Of a stretch of DNA of 64,000 bases, positions 38,549 to 46,914 are shown in pieces. The DNA is from an uncultured Pelagibacteraceae bacterium (GTDB lineage: Bacteria; Pseudomonadota; Alphaproteobacteria; Pelagibacterales; Pelagibacteraceae): contig CACOQN010000001.1 in the NCBI GenBank assembly GCA_902629285.1, positions 106,642 to 170,641 on the forward strand. Direction: 5' to 3'. Each line of letters opens with the position of its first letter. Within the stretch, counting starts at the first letter, position 1. Below the pieces are notes generated by a model, which saw nothing but the letters and a program-made list of their open reading frames with translations, was not told the DNA's origin and did no database searches. The position numbers and the translations under genes are program-made.

Positions 38549-39149
38549 AAAAAAATTCATTTATCTAATTTCTCCTAACAAAATAACTAATTCTTTCTAT
38601 TATAATCTAAAATTAGTTTTACAAACTGGTAAGGTAAGTTTTTTTCAGCTCAGACTTAAAAGTTACTCTCAGAATAAAAAAATGATATTTGGAAAAAAAA
38701 TTAAAAATATTTGTAAAAAAAATAAAGTAAAATTTATAATTAATGATGACCCTTTGCTCGCTTTAAAATTAGATGCAGATGGTTGCCATCTAGGTCAAAA
38801 AGATATGAATATTAAGAAAGCAAAAAAAATACTTGGTAAAAAAATTATAGGAATTACTTGTCACAATTCTATAAATTTAGCAAAAAAAGCAATTAAAGCT
38901 AAGGCTGATTACATTGCCTTCGGTGCTTTTAGTCAATCTAAAACTAAAAAAACTAAGCATGTAGCCTCTATAAAAATTTTAAATAAAATTAAAAAATTTA
39001 CAAAAACCCCAACAGTAGCTATTGGTGGAATTAATGTTGTTAATTATAAAAATCTATTATTGAATAATGCGAGTTTTTTAGCTATTTCAGGCTACATTTG
39101 GAAAAATAAAAAATATAAACCGTTACAAGCTATAGAAAGATTGAAATGA
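38535..39149 (+). CDS. thiE: Thiamine-phosphate synthase family protein
   Basis: TIM-barrel enzyme of the ThiE/TenI family, expected to join HMP-PP and thiazole phosphate into thiamine monophosphate. Motifs include FFQLRLKSYSQ at the substrate site, FIINDDPLLALKLDADGCHLGQKDM, IIGITCHNS, ADYIAFGAFSQSKTK and TVAIGGIN. Catalytic residues line up with ThiE, so thiamine synthesis is favoured over the TenI role. The start is TTG (no nearby ATG), 14 nt inside the end of fba, and the stop overlaps efp by 4 nt. It makes thiamine phosphate, whose diphosphate is the cofactor of Tkt and Dxs in this window. Confidence 0.88.
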   Translation: MKINKKKFIYLISPNKITNSFYYNLKLVLQTGKVSFFQLRLKSYSQNKKMIFGKKIKNICKKNKVKFIINDDPLLALKLDADGCHLGQKDMNIKKAKKILGKKIIGITCHNSINLAKKAIKAKADYIAFGAFSQSKTKKTKHVASIKILNKIKKFTKTPTVAIGGINVVNYKNLLLNNASFLAISGYIWKNKKYKPLQAIERLK

Positions 39150-39706
39150 AAATCAATGCTGGAGAAATTAGAGTTGGAATGCTCTTAGAATATAGAAATG
39201 ATTTATGGCAAGTCTTGAAGACTCAACACGTAAAACCGGGGAAAGGTGGTGCATTTGCTCAAGTTGAAATGAAAAGCTTAAATAAAAATACAAAATTAAA
39301 TGAAAGATTTAGATCAAGTGAAACAGTAGAAAAAGCATCATTGGAGGAGACGACTTTCAATTATCTTTATAGTGACGAAGCACATTATTTTTTTATGGAT
39401 CCAAAAACATTTGAACAAATAGAAATAAAAAAAGAAACTATAGGTGATAAGGGTAAACTTTTAACTGAAAACCTAAAAGTTTCTGTAAGTTTTTATAATG
39501 AAAACCCTATATCAATTGAATTACCTAACCAAGTACAGTGTAAAATTGAAACTACTGATGTGGCTCTTAAAGGACAAACTGTATCATCGTCTTACAAACC
39601 GGCAACTCTTGATAATGGTTTAAACATTCAAGTTCCTCCGTTTATTGAAGCGGGTGATGAAATCGTAGTTGATACTAGAAATTTAGAATACATTAAAAAA
39701 ATCTAA
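39146..39706 (+). CDS. efp: Elongation factor P
   Basis: tRNA-mimic factor that rescues ribosomes stalled at consecutive prolines. The 186 aa length is standard: the N-terminal KOW-like domain with KTQHVKPGKGGAFAQV, whose Lys33 is at the tip position that is modified in other bacteria, then FNYLYSDEAHYFFMDPKTFEQ, and a C-terminal OB domain with TTDVALKGQTVSSSYKPATLD and VPPFIEAGDEIVVDTR. Its start overlaps thiE by 4 nt. The EpmA/EpmB modification enzymes are not in the window. Confidence 0.98.
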   Translation: MKINAGEIRVGMLLEYRNDLWQVLKTQHVKPGKGGAFAQVEMKSLNKNTKLNERFRSSETVEKASLEETTFNYLYSDEAHYFFMDPKTFEQIEIKKETIGDKGKLLTENLKVSVSFYNENPISIELPNQVQCKIETTDVALKGQTVSSSYKPATLDNGLNIQVPPFIEAGDEIVVDTRNLEYIKKI

Positions 39707-39707
39707 A

Positions 39708-40448
39708 ATGATCTCTATATCTTCAAATTTAAATATTATGATCAAAGCAACTGAGAAAGCCTCAAAGTCTTTGATAAGAGATTTTGGAGAAGTTGAGAAA
39801 CTACAAGTATCTAAAAAAGGACCCAGAGATTTTGTTACAAAAACTGACAAACATGTAGAAAAAATTCTAATTGAAGAACTTTCTAAAACAAAAAAAAATT
39901 ATTCTTTTTTATCAGAGGAAGTTGGTTCAATTGAAAACAAAGATAAAGATAATATTTGGATTATAGATCCAATAGATGGTACAACAAATTTTCTACACGG
40001 TATTCCGCATTTTGCGATTTGTGTGGCTCTTGAATCTAAAAAAGAGATAATTAGTGGTTTAATTTATGATCCTATTAAAGATGAAATGTTTTATGCAGAA
40101 AAAAACAAAGGAGCATTCTTAAATAATCAAAGACTACGAGTTTCAAACAAAAATTTAATAGATGAATGTTTATTTTCAAGTAATCATGAAGGTGTAAAAT
40201 TCAGCAATTTAAATATGAGATATAGCGGATGTGCGGCTTTAGACTTGGCCTATGTGGCTTCAGGTAGATTAGATGGTTTTTTTCATAATAAAATTAATAT
40301 TTGGGACGTTGCAGCAGGAGCCTTGTTGGTAGAGGAGGCAGGTGGGATAGTTAATGATTTAGATAAATTCGGTCAAAATAATATAGATATACGAGCGTCA
40401 AGTGGGGCAATTAATGATAAAATGCTTGAAAATTTAAAGAACTTTTAA
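39708..40448 (+). CDS. suhB: Inositol monophosphatase family protein (SuhB-like)
   Basis: Mg-dependent phosphatase of the IMPase superfamily (246 aa), acting on inositol 1-phosphate or related sugar phosphates; SuhB in enterics also helps rRNA antitermination. Metal-site motifs are FLSEEVGS, IIDPIDGTTNFLHGIPHFAI and the C-terminal NIWDVAAGALLVEEAGG. It begins 1 nt after efp. The real substrate cannot be fixed by sequence alone. Confidence 0.92.
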   Translation: MISISSNLNIMIKATEKASKSLIRDFGEVEKLQVSKKGPRDFVTKTDKHVEKILIEELSKTKKNYSFLSEEVGSIENKDKDNIWIIDPIDGTTNFLHGIPHFAICVALESKKEIISGLIYDPIKDEMFYAEKNKGAFLNNQRLRVSNKNLIDECLFSSNHEGVKFSNLNMRYSGCAALDLAYVASGRLDGFFHNKINIWDVAAGALLVEEAGGIVNDLDKFGQNNIDIRASSGAINDKMLENLKNF

Positions 40449-40476
40449 TTGTGTTCTAAGTTTCTTTTGCTATAAG
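40449..40476 (+). promoter_or_regulatory. Predicted promoter of rpmE-trcR-rpsU-tRNA-fMet
   Basis: In the 35-nt space after suhB there is an extended -10, TTGCTATAAG (TATAAG at 40471-40476), with a weak -35-like TTGTGT 16 nt upstream (40449-40454). The implied start lies close to the rpmE ATG at 40484, giving almost no leader. Support comes from the TGn element; the -35 is poor. Confidence 0.4.
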
Positions 40477-40483
40477 TCACGAT

Positions 40484-40714
40484 ATGAAAAAAGATGTGCA
40501 CCCTAACTACCATACTATTAAAGTAGAAATGACAGATGGTACTCAATTTGAAACAAAATCGACTTGGGGGAAAGAAGGTGAAATATTAAAATTAGAGATA
40601 GATCCAAAGTCACATGCTGCATGGACAGGTGGGAAACAAAAACTCATGGATAAAGGTAGAATTAGTAAATTCAATAAAAAATTTCAAAACTTTAAATCAG
40701 AGAATAAAAATTAA
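40484..40714 (+). CDS. rpmE: 50S ribosomal protein L31
   Basis: Large-subunit ribosomal protein bridging the 50S and the 30S head. The 76 aa sequence begins [31 protein letters not shown]-type and ends [13 protein letters not shown]. It has no Cys, so it is the zinc-free form, as is usual in alphaproteobacteria. The stop is directly followed by trcR (0 nt), so the two are likely one transcript with rpsU and tRNA-fMet. Confidence 0.95.
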   Translation: MKKDVHPNYHTIKVEMTDGTQFETKSTWGKEGEILKLEIDPKSHAAWTGGKQKLMDKGRISKFNKKFQNFKSENKN

Positions 40715-41296
40715 ATGTCTAACGCACCTTTAATGCCAATGGCTACAGCTGTTTGGCTAGTAGAAAATACAACCTTAACTTTCAAGCAAATTGCAGATTT
40801 TTGTAAATTACATGAAGTTGAAGTTCAAGGTATAGCTGATGGAGAAGTTGCAAAGGGTATTAAAGCATACAACCCAATTATTTCAGGTCAACTTTCTAGA
40901 GAAGAAATTGAATTATCATCAAAAGATAACAATAGACCACTCCAAATAAAAAGTAATGATATTGAAATTTCAAATGAAGAAAAAAAAATAAAAAAATATA
41001 TTCCACTTTCAAAAAGACAAGACAAACCAGATTCTGCTTTATGGTTAATTCGGCAACATACTATTCTTAAAGATTCACAAATTGCTAAACTTGTGGGAAT
41101 TACAAAGAATTCTGTAACATCTATTAGAAATAAAAGTTATTGGAATTACAATAACCTAAACCCAAAAGATCCAGTCGCACTTAATTTATTTACTCAAAAA
41201 GATTTAGTTGAGGCTATTGAAAAAGCTGAAAGAAGAATTAAAAGAGAAAAGAAAGAAAAAGAAAAACAAAATAAAGCAAATTCAGTATCAGTTTAA
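40715..41296 (+). CDS. trcR: Cell-cycle transcriptional regulator TrcR (DUF1013)
   Basis: Alphaproteobacterial DUF1013 protein; the Caulobacter relative TrcR associates with RNA polymerase and cell-cycle promoters. Characteristic are the N-terminus PLMPMATAVWLVENTTLTFKQ with the HTH-like FADFCKLH-type helix pair, GIADGEVAKGIKAYNPI, and a second HTH-like region ALWLIRQHTILKDSQIAKL followed by TKNSVTSIRNKSYWN. The 193 aa protein ends in a basic helical tail. It directly abuts rpmE. The function in SAR11 is extrapolated. Confidence 0.85.
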   Translation: MSNAPLMPMATAVWLVENTTLTFKQIADFCKLHEVEVQGIADGEVAKGIKAYNPIISGQLSREEIELSSKDNNRPLQIKSNDIEISNEEKKIKKYIPLSKRQDKPDSALWLIRQHTILKDSQIAKLVGITKNSVTSIRNKSYWNYNNLNPKDPVALNLFTQKDLVEAIEKAERRIKREKKEKEKQNKANSVSV

Positions 41297-41347
41297 TGAA
41301 TAAAATAAATAGACATAAATTTGTAAAAGTGTTAATAAGCCATTTTT

Positions 41348-41554
41348 TTGGAGGTAGTTATTAAAATAGAAGTAAAAGATAATAATGTTGAGCAGGCTTT
41401 AAGAGTTTTAAAAAGAAAACTTCAAAGAGATGGTTTCTTTAAAGTTATAAAACTAAAAAATACTTATGAAAAGCCCTCTGAAAAAAAGAAAAGAATTCTT
41501 CAAGAAAATATTAAAAGAGTAAAAAAACTTAACAAACTTAAGAATAGAATTTAA
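41348..41554 (+). CDS. rpsU: 30S ribosomal protein S21
   Basis: Small-subunit protein near the anti-Shine-Dalgarno helix, needed for efficient initiation on natural mRNAs. The core VKDNNVEQALRVLKRKLQRDG and the tail YEKPSEKKKRILQEN are typical. The ORF track start is TTG at 41348, but GGAGGT lies at 41350-41355, inside that reading, and aligning to other alphaproteobacterial S21 proteins places residue 1 at the ATT codon 41360, 5 nt after GGAGG. The true product may therefore be 64 aa with an ATT start. The stop is 4 nt before tRNA-fMet. Confidence 0.93.
   Translation: MEVVIKIEVKDNNVEQALRVLKRKLQRDGFFKVIKLKNTYEKPSEKKKRILQENIKRVKKLNKLKNRI
41350..41362 (+). promoter_or_regulatory. Strong Shine-Dalgarno and probable ATT start of rpsU
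   Basis: GGAGGT (41350-41355) is followed after GGAGG by a 5-nt spacer and ATT (41360-41362), the codon that aligns with the usual Met1 of S21. Most genes in this window have no recognisable Shine-Dalgarno sequence (pal is one exception). ATT starts are rare and in E. coli infC serve autoregulation through initiation-factor discrimination. The site decides the start of rpsU. Confidence 0.55.
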
Positions 41555-41558
41555 TTAC

Positions 41559-41635
<77 letters not shown>

Positions 41636-41744
41636 ATTTCATAATAACAAATTTTTTTTGAATTAAAAATTTTAAGCCACTAAAATCGTTATTCATTGAT
41701 ATTTAACATAAAAACTATAATCTTGAATACAATTTTAAAAATTC

Positions 41745-42698
41745 ATGAATATTCTAATTACAGGTTGTGCTGGATTTATTGGTTATTCCCTCGCAACAAA
41801 ACTATTAAAAAATAAGGAAATTAAATTATTTGGATTTGATAATTTAAATAAATTTTATTCAGTAAAACTTAAGAAAAAAAGACTATCAAACTTAAAAAAA
41901 AATAAAAATTTTAAATTCTATAAAATTGATCTAACTAACAAAAAAAAATTATCAAACTTATTTCAAAATGAAAAAATTGATATTATATTTCATTTTGCTG
42001 CACAAGCTGGGGTAAGATATGTATCCTCACATCCTGAAAAATTTATAAAAAGTAACATACTCGGTTTTCATAATCTGTTAAATACATCAAAAAATTATAA
42101 TATTAAAAAATTTTTTTATGCATCTTCTAGCTCTGTATATGGTGACTCTAATAAATTTCCAGTTGATGAAAAATCGAGTTTAAATCCTAAAAATATTTAT
42201 GGATTAAGTAAAAAATTAAATGAAGAATATATTAAAATAAATTTTAATAAAAAAACAAAATATATTGGTCTTAGATTTTTTACTGTTTATGGAGAATGGG
42301 GCAGACCAGACATGTTAATTCTTAAGTATCTAGATTATGCTAAAAAAAATAAAACATTATATCTAAATAACTCTGGCAATCACTGGAGAGATTTTACATA
42401 TATAGATGATGTAACGAAAATATTGTCTAAACTAATTAGTCAGGAATTTAAAAAAAATGAAATATATAACATATGTAGCAACCGACCTATATTAATCAAA
42501 AATTTAATATCATATTTAATTAAAAAAACTGGTTATGATAAAATTAAAAATGTAGATTTAAACAATTTTGAAGTTTTCAAAACCCACGGTAAAAATCTAA
42601 AGTTAAGAAAAAAAATTAATTTCTCAAAATATTCTAATTTTAAAAATAATGTTGATAAAACAATTTTTTGGTTCAAAAAATACAATCATCTTATTTGA
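41745..42698 (+). CDS. NAD-dependent epimerase, UDP-glucuronate 4-epimerase-like
   Basis: Extended short-chain dehydrogenase/reductase acting on a nucleotide sugar. The NAD motif is ITGCAGFIGYSLA (residues 5-17), the catalytic Ser region is ASSSSVYGDS, and the YxxxK pair is Tyr152/Lys156 in YGLSKK. The FHFAAQAGVRYVSSHPEKFIKSN block and FFTVYGEWGRPDM are typical of UDP-glucuronate epimerases (WbnF/Cap1J-like), so UDP-galacturonate is the likely product. At 317 aa it is slightly short at the C-terminus. It lies 109 nt after tRNA-fMet and is followed by a methyltransferase on the same strand. Confidence 0.88.
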   Translation: MNILITGCAGFIGYSLATKLLKNKEIKLFGFDNLNKFYSVKLKKKRLSNLKKNKNFKFYKIDLTNKKKLSNLFQNEKIDIIFHFAAQAGVRYVSSHPEKFIKSNILGFHNLLNTSKNYNIKKFFYASSSSVYGDSNKFPVDEKSSLNPKNIYGLSKKLNEEYIKINFNKKTKYIGLRFFTVYGEWGRPDMLILKYLDYAKKNKTLYLNNSGNHWRDFTYIDDVTKILSKLISQEFKKNEIYNICSNRPILIKNLISYLIKKTGYDKIKNVDLNNFEVFKTHGKNLKLRKKINFSKYSNFKNNVDKTIFWFKKYNHLI

Positions 42699-42724
42699 AA
42701 ATTTATTTATAAAATTCAAAATTT

Positions 42725-43402
42725 ATGATAAAAAAAATTGGTAATCCAGAAGTTTATAATAAAGAGTTAATTTCAAAAATAAAAAATATAGAAATTGATC
42801 TATATTACATCAAAAATAAATCTGATTTTAGAGAAAAAATAATAAACAACATAAATCCTGAGGATACTGTATTGGATATAGGAAAAGGTATGAGGGAAAA
42901 ATTTTTACAAATAAAATCAAATAAAGTTGAAACCCTAGACGTAAATGAATATGAGGATTATCCAGATATAATTTTTGATTTATGTGACGAGTTAGATAAA
43001 AGTTTATATGACAAATATGATAAGATTATCTGTCTTGCTATCCTAGAGCATGTTTATAATCCATTTCTTGCAGTCGAAAATTTAAAAAAAATGCTTAAGA
43101 ATAATGGTGTGATTTATGGTTATGTTCCTTACTTAAATTATTATCACGCACCTAATGATTTAAAATTTCAAGATTATTTTAGATTTTCGAAGGATGCTCT
43201 TACATATTTATTTAAAGATTTTTCAAATGTAAAATTGTTTCCAATAAGAGGTAGGATTTCTGCCCCGTTAAATATAATGTTTGCAGGAAGGTGGAAAAAA
43301 TATATTGAAAAAACATCTATAAATATTTTTCTAGATAAATTAAGCTCGGATGAAAAAAATATAAAACAATGCAGTGGTTTTAATTTTATAATTAATAAGT
43401 AG
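42725..43402 (+). CDS. SAM-dependent methyltransferase (class I, type 11-like)
   Basis: Class I methyltransferase of 225 aa with no close assignment. Motif I is DTVLDIGKGMREKF, the acidic residue after strand 2 is in VETLDVNEYED, motif IV-like is YDKIICLAILEHVYNPFLAVE, and NNGVIYGYVPYLNYYHAP corresponds to the strand after the Leu-rich helix. It may methylate a sugar or lipid made with the adjacent epimerase (inference from neighbourhood). Its TAG stop abuts the transaldolase stop with no gap. Confidence 0.8.
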   Translation: MIKKIGNPEVYNKELISKIKNIEIDLYYIKNKSDFREKIINNINPEDTVLDIGKGMREKFLQIKSNKVETLDVNEYEDYPDIIFDLCDELDKSLYDKYDKIICLAILEHVYNPFLAVENLKKMLKNNGVIYGYVPYLNYYHAPNDLKFQDYFRFSKDALTYLFKDFSNVKLFPIRGRISAPLNIMFAGRWKKYIEKTSINIFLDKLSSDEKNIKQCSGFNFIINK

Positions 43403-44101
43403 TTATATTTTGAATTTAGATTTTTTAGAATCTAATAGAAAAGCTTTCACTGTTTCTCTAGTTAATGTGCTGAAAGATTTTCCAAAATTTTCTATCTTTT
43501 CAATTATTGTAGGGGGTACTGTAATTATATGACACCCTATTTGTTTTGCTTGTAAATAATTATAAGGTTCCCTCACACTTGCCCAAAGTATTTCAACATT
43601 TTTAAAATTTTTGGCTAAAGAAATACTTCTTTTTAATTCAGGTAAAGGATCTTTACCTGTGTCAGCTGCCCTTCCTGCAAATATTGAGATAATTACTTTT
43701 GAATTTTTATTAATTAAACCTAAGATTTTATTTGTCTGTTTTGATGTATAGACTGATGTAATATTTAATTTGACATTTTTTTTGCTTAAATCTTTAATGA
43801 TTTTGCCCATAAATATTCCCTTAGAATTACAAACTGGGATTTTAACATATACTTTTTTTCCCCAAGCATTTATTTTTAAAGCTTGTTTTTTCATTTCCTC
43901 ATATGTATCTGCAAAAACCTCAAGTGAAACTGGTTTGTGTTTGCAAATTTTAAGTATTTTTTTTGAATACTGTTCATAATCCTTAGCTCCAGCTTTTCTC
44001 ATTAAACTAGGATTTGTTGTAAAACCTTTAACTATTTTTTTTTTGTTAAATTTTTGAATTATCTTAAGCTCAGCTATGTCACAAAATATTTTAGTATTCA
44101 A
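43403..44101 (-). CDS. tal: Transaldolase (short TalC/FSA-like type)
   Basis: Schiff-base enzyme moving a dihydroxyacetone unit in the non-oxidative pentose phosphate pathway, partner of tkt at 33391. The 232 aa length matches the short decameric-type transaldolase/fructose-6-phosphate aldolase group. Motifs: KGFTTNPSLMRKAGA, VSLEVFADTYEEM, KVYVKIPVCNSKG with the Schiff-base Lys, NITSVYTSKQ, and ISIFAGRAADTGKDP. Whether it is a transferase or an aldolase cannot be settled by eye. It is 8 nt after pntB at the end of the 5S-rpmJ-pnt run. Confidence 0.9.
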   Translation of the reverse strand: MNTKIFCDIAELKIIQKFNKKKIVKGFTTNPSLMRKAGAKDYEQYSKKILKICKHKPVSLEVFADTYEEMKKQALKINAWGKKVYVKIPVCNSKGIFMGKIIKDLSKKNVKLNITSVYTSKQTNKILGLINKNSKVIISIFAGRAADTGKDPLPELKRSISLAKNFKNVEILWASVREPYNYLQAKQIGCHIITVPPTIIEKIENFGKSFSTLTRETVKAFLLDSKKSKFKI

Positions 44102-44109
44102 AGTATTTC

Positions 44110-45507
44110 CTATAAGTTTTTTGTTATATCCTCTGTCATTTTTTTTGCATCAGCAAATAACATAAGAGTATTTTCCTTATAGAACAGATCATTATCAATT
44201 CCTGCATATCCTGGCGAAAGGCTCCTTTTAACAAATAATACTGATTTACATTTTTCAACATCTAAAACTGGCATTCCGTAAATAGGACTTTGTGGATCAG
44301 TTTTTGCCACTGGATTTGTTACATCGTTCGCACCAATGACAAATGCTACATCTGCATTTGCAAAATCATTATTAATCTCCTCAAGTTCAAAGACTTCGTC
44401 ATATGGAACATTTGCCTCAGCTAGAAGAACATTCATATGTCCTGGCATTCTTCCAGCAACAGGATGAATGGCATATGATACTTTAATGTCATTTTTCTTT
44501 AAAGTATCTACCATTTCTCTTAATGCGTGTTGAGCCTGGGCAACTGCCATTCCATAACCAGGAACAATTATTACTGATGACGCATTTTTCATCAAAAAAG
44601 CGGCGTCATCTGCATTTCCACTTTTAACAGGTCTTTGCTCTTTATTTGAATTATTTGATGTTTCCTCGGTTGCCCCAAATCCACCAAGGATAACATTAAA
44701 GAAAGAACGATTCATTCCTTTGCACATAATATATGATAAAATTGCTCCAGAAGATCCCACGAGAGCACCTGTTATTATTAAAGCTGTATTTTCTAACGTA
44801 AAACCAATCCCTGCCGCTGCCCACCCAGAGTATGAATTAAGCATAGATATAACTACAGGCATGTCTGCGCCTCCAATTGGGATTATTAAAAGAAAACCAA
44901 TTAAAAAAGAAATACCTAAAAGTATCCAAAATAAATTAGAAGATTGTGTTATACATAATAAATAAATTAAAATAATTATCGAAATTAAAATTAATGCATT
45001 TAAAATATGTTGACCTTTAAATGTAATAGGTGAACCAGACATAATTCCTTGCAATTTTAAGAAAGCTATTACTGAACCAGAAAAGGTAATAGCTCCAACA
45101 GCAGCTCCTATTGACATTTCAATCAAGCTTCCAAGTTTAATTCTTCCTGGTAATCCAAGATTAAATGCCTCAGGATTTAAAAAAGCTGATATAGCAACAA
45201 ATACTGCAGCCAATCCTACCAAGCTATGAAATCCAGCAACTAGTTCTGGCATAGCTGTCATAGGTATTTTATAGGCTATGAATGCCCCTATTGAGCCACC
45301 CACAAGGATAAATACCAATACAAAAATAAATCCAGTTGAAAAATTACCTGTGGACAAAAATGTTACTGTTATAGCAATTATCATTCCTAAGATCCCAAAG
45401 AAATTACCTTGTCTTGATGTTTCAGGTGACGACAAACCTCTCAGAGCAAGAATAAACAATACCCCTGAAACTAAATAGAAAATTGCAGATAAATTTGCCG
45501 AGATCAT
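44110..45507 (-). CDS. pntB: Proton-translocating NAD(P) transhydrogenase subunit beta
   Basis: Carries membrane helices of domain II and the NADP(H)-binding domain III of the enzyme that uses the proton gradient to make NADPH from NADH. The 465 aa protein has about nine helices in residues 1-260 (for example VGGSIGAFIAYKIPMTAMPELVAGFHSLVGLAAVF in part) and domain III with VIIVPGYGMAVAQAQHALREM, IHPVAGRMPGHMNVLLAEA, FVIGANDVTNPVA and LFVKRSLSPGYAGIDNDLF. It overlaps pntAB by one base. Confidence 0.98.
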   Translation of the reverse strand: MISANLSAIFYLVSGVLFILALRGLSSPETSRQGNFFGILGMIIAITVTFLSTGNFSTGFIFVLVFILVGGSIGAFIAYKIPMTAMPELVAGFHSLVGLAAVFVAISAFLNPEAFNLGLPGRIKLGSLIEMSIGAAVGAITFSGSVIAFLKLQGIMSGSPITFKGQHILNALILISIIILIYLLCITQSSNLFWILLGISFLIGFLLIIPIGGADMPVVISMLNSYSGWAAAGIGFTLENTALIITGALVGSSGAILSYIMCKGMNRSFFNVILGGFGATEETSNNSNKEQRPVKSGNADDAAFLMKNASSVIIVPGYGMAVAQAQHALREMVDTLKKNDIKVSYAIHPVAGRMPGHMNVLLAEANVPYDEVFELEEINNDFANADVAFVIGANDVTNPVAKTDPQSPIYGMPVLDVEKCKSVLFVKRSLSPGYAGIDNDLFYKENTLMLFADAKKMTEDITKNL

Positions 45508-45815
45508 TATTTATCCTTTTTCTTTTTTTTATACATTGCTAACATTCTTTGAGTTACTAGAAATCCTCCAAAAATATTTATTGCTGCTAATGCAATTGCT
45601 AAAAAACCAAAAATACTTGATTTATTAAATACATTTTCAAAATTTCCCGACAAACCTGCAATAATAGCTCCAACTATGATAACTGAGGAAATTGCGTTTG
45701 TAACTGACATCAATGGAGTATGTAAGGAAGGGGTAACACTCCAAACAACATAATATCCAACAAAAATTGATAGGATAAATATACTTAGTCTGAATATTAA
45801 AGGATCAATTTCCAT
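45507..45815 (-). CDS. pntAB: NAD(P) transhydrogenase subunit alpha part 2
   Basis: The small membrane subunit of the split (three-gene) transhydrogenase found in alphaproteobacteria such as Rhodospirillum. The 102 aa protein has about three helices, with SVTPSLHTPLMSVTNAISSV as the family hallmark and GGFLVTQRMLAMYKKKK at the C-terminus. It lies 3 nt after pntAA and overlaps pntB by one base. Confidence 0.96.
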   Translation of the reverse strand: MEIDPLIFRLSIFILSIFVGYYVVWSVTPSLHTPLMSVTNAISSVIIVGAIIAGLSGNFENVFNKSSIFGFLAIALAAINIFGGFLVTQRMLAMYKKKKKDK

Positions 45816-45818
45816 AGC

Positions 45819-46907
45819 TTATTTTATTAATGTATTTTTAATAATTTCATCATCTAAATTAATATTTAATTTTTTACTTTCTTTTTCGATTAAATTATCA
45901 ACAAAATTGAAAACATTTTTGGCGTATAAACTTGAAGCTGAAATTGGAAGTTTATTTAAAATATTACTTTCACCCATAATTTTTACTCCATTTCTTTCTA
46001 CAATATTATCAACTTCTGTATATGCGGTATTACCTCCCTGTATCGCTGCTAAATCATAAATAAAAGATCCTGCTTGCATATTATTTATCATATCATCTTT
46101 TATTATTATTGGTGCTTTCTTTCCTGGGATTAAAGCTGTACAAATTACAATATCAATCTTTTTTAAAGTTTCAGACAAAAGTGTTTCTTGTTTTTTTTTA
46201 AAATCTTCTGAGGTCTCTTTAGCGTAACCACCTTCAGTTTCTAAATTTTCTGACCCCTCCACAGTTAAGAATTTTCCACCTAAACTTTCAACTTGTTCTT
46301 TAGAAGCCATCCTTACATCTGTCGCGTAAACAATCGCTCCCATCCTTTTTGCAGTAGCAATGGCTTGTAGTCCTGCAACACCTGCACCAACAATTAAAAC
46401 CTTAGCAGCAGGCACTGTGCCTGCAGCTGTCATCATCATTGGTATAGCCTTTTTAAAATTTGCAAACGACTCTATGACAGCTTTGTAACCAGCAAGATTA
46501 GCTTGCGAAGACAATATATCCATAGACTGAGCTCGAGTTATTCTTGGAAGCAATTCTAAAGAAAATAAATTAACTTTTTTTTGTGCTAATTTTTCTAATC
46601 TTTCCTTGTTTGTATAGGGATTTAAGACCCCAATAAGAGTTTGATTTTCTTTAATTAAAGAAATTTTTTCGTCAGGCAACAAACCCAATTGCACAATAAT
46701 ATTTGAGTGGGAAATAACCTCATTGTCATCTTTTATTATCTTTACTCCTAAATCCAAAAATTCTTTATCTTTAATTCCAAGATGCTGACCATAATTTTCA
46801 CTTAAACAAACCTCAAAGCCTAAAGAAGAATACTTTTTTACAATCTCAGGAGTAATTGAAATTCTTTTTTCATTATTTTGATTTTCTGAAATCGAACCAA
46901 TTATCAT
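45819..46907 (-). CDS. pntAA: NAD(P) transhydrogenase subunit alpha part 1
   Basis: Soluble NAD(H)-binding domain I of the transhydrogenase, related to alanine dehydrogenase. The 362 aa protein has EKRISITPEIVKKYSSLGFE at the N-terminus, RITRAQSMDILSSQANLAGY, the nucleotide fold KVLIVGAGVAGLQAIATAKRMGA and IDIVICTALIPGKKAP. It follows the small oxidase subunit gene by 7 nt and precedes pntAB by 3 nt. With an aerobic respiratory proton gradient it would supply NADPH. Confidence 0.97.
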   Translation of the reverse strand: MIIGSISENQNNEKRISITPEIVKKYSSLGFEVCLSENYGQHLGIKDKEFLDLGVKIIKDDNEVISHSNIIVQLGLLPDEKISLIKENQTLIGVLNPYTNKERLEKLAQKKVNLFSLELLPRITRAQSMDILSSQANLAGYKAVIESFANFKKAIPMMMTAAGTVPAAKVLIVGAGVAGLQAIATAKRMGAIVYATDVRMASKEQVESLGGKFLTVEGSENLETEGGYAKETSEDFKKKQETLLSETLKKIDIVICTALIPGKKAPIIIKDDMINNMQAGSFIYDLAAIQGGNTAYTEVDNIVERNGVKIMGESNILNKLPISASSLYAKNVFNFVDNLIEKESKKLNINLDDEIIKNTLIK

Positions 46908-46914
46908 ATGAATT

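Noticed and set aside
40484-40714. Zinc-free L31 and L36 as a special zinc-saving adaptation
   Set aside because: Both lack Cys, but Cys-free forms are usual in alphaproteobacteria, so this is not a distinctive trait of the window.
43403-44101. Calling the transaldolase a fructose-6-phosphate aldolase
   Set aside because: Short transaldolases and FSA share the fold and Lys. The presence of tkt and the TNPSLMRKAG pattern make transaldolase more likely, but sequence alone is not decisive.
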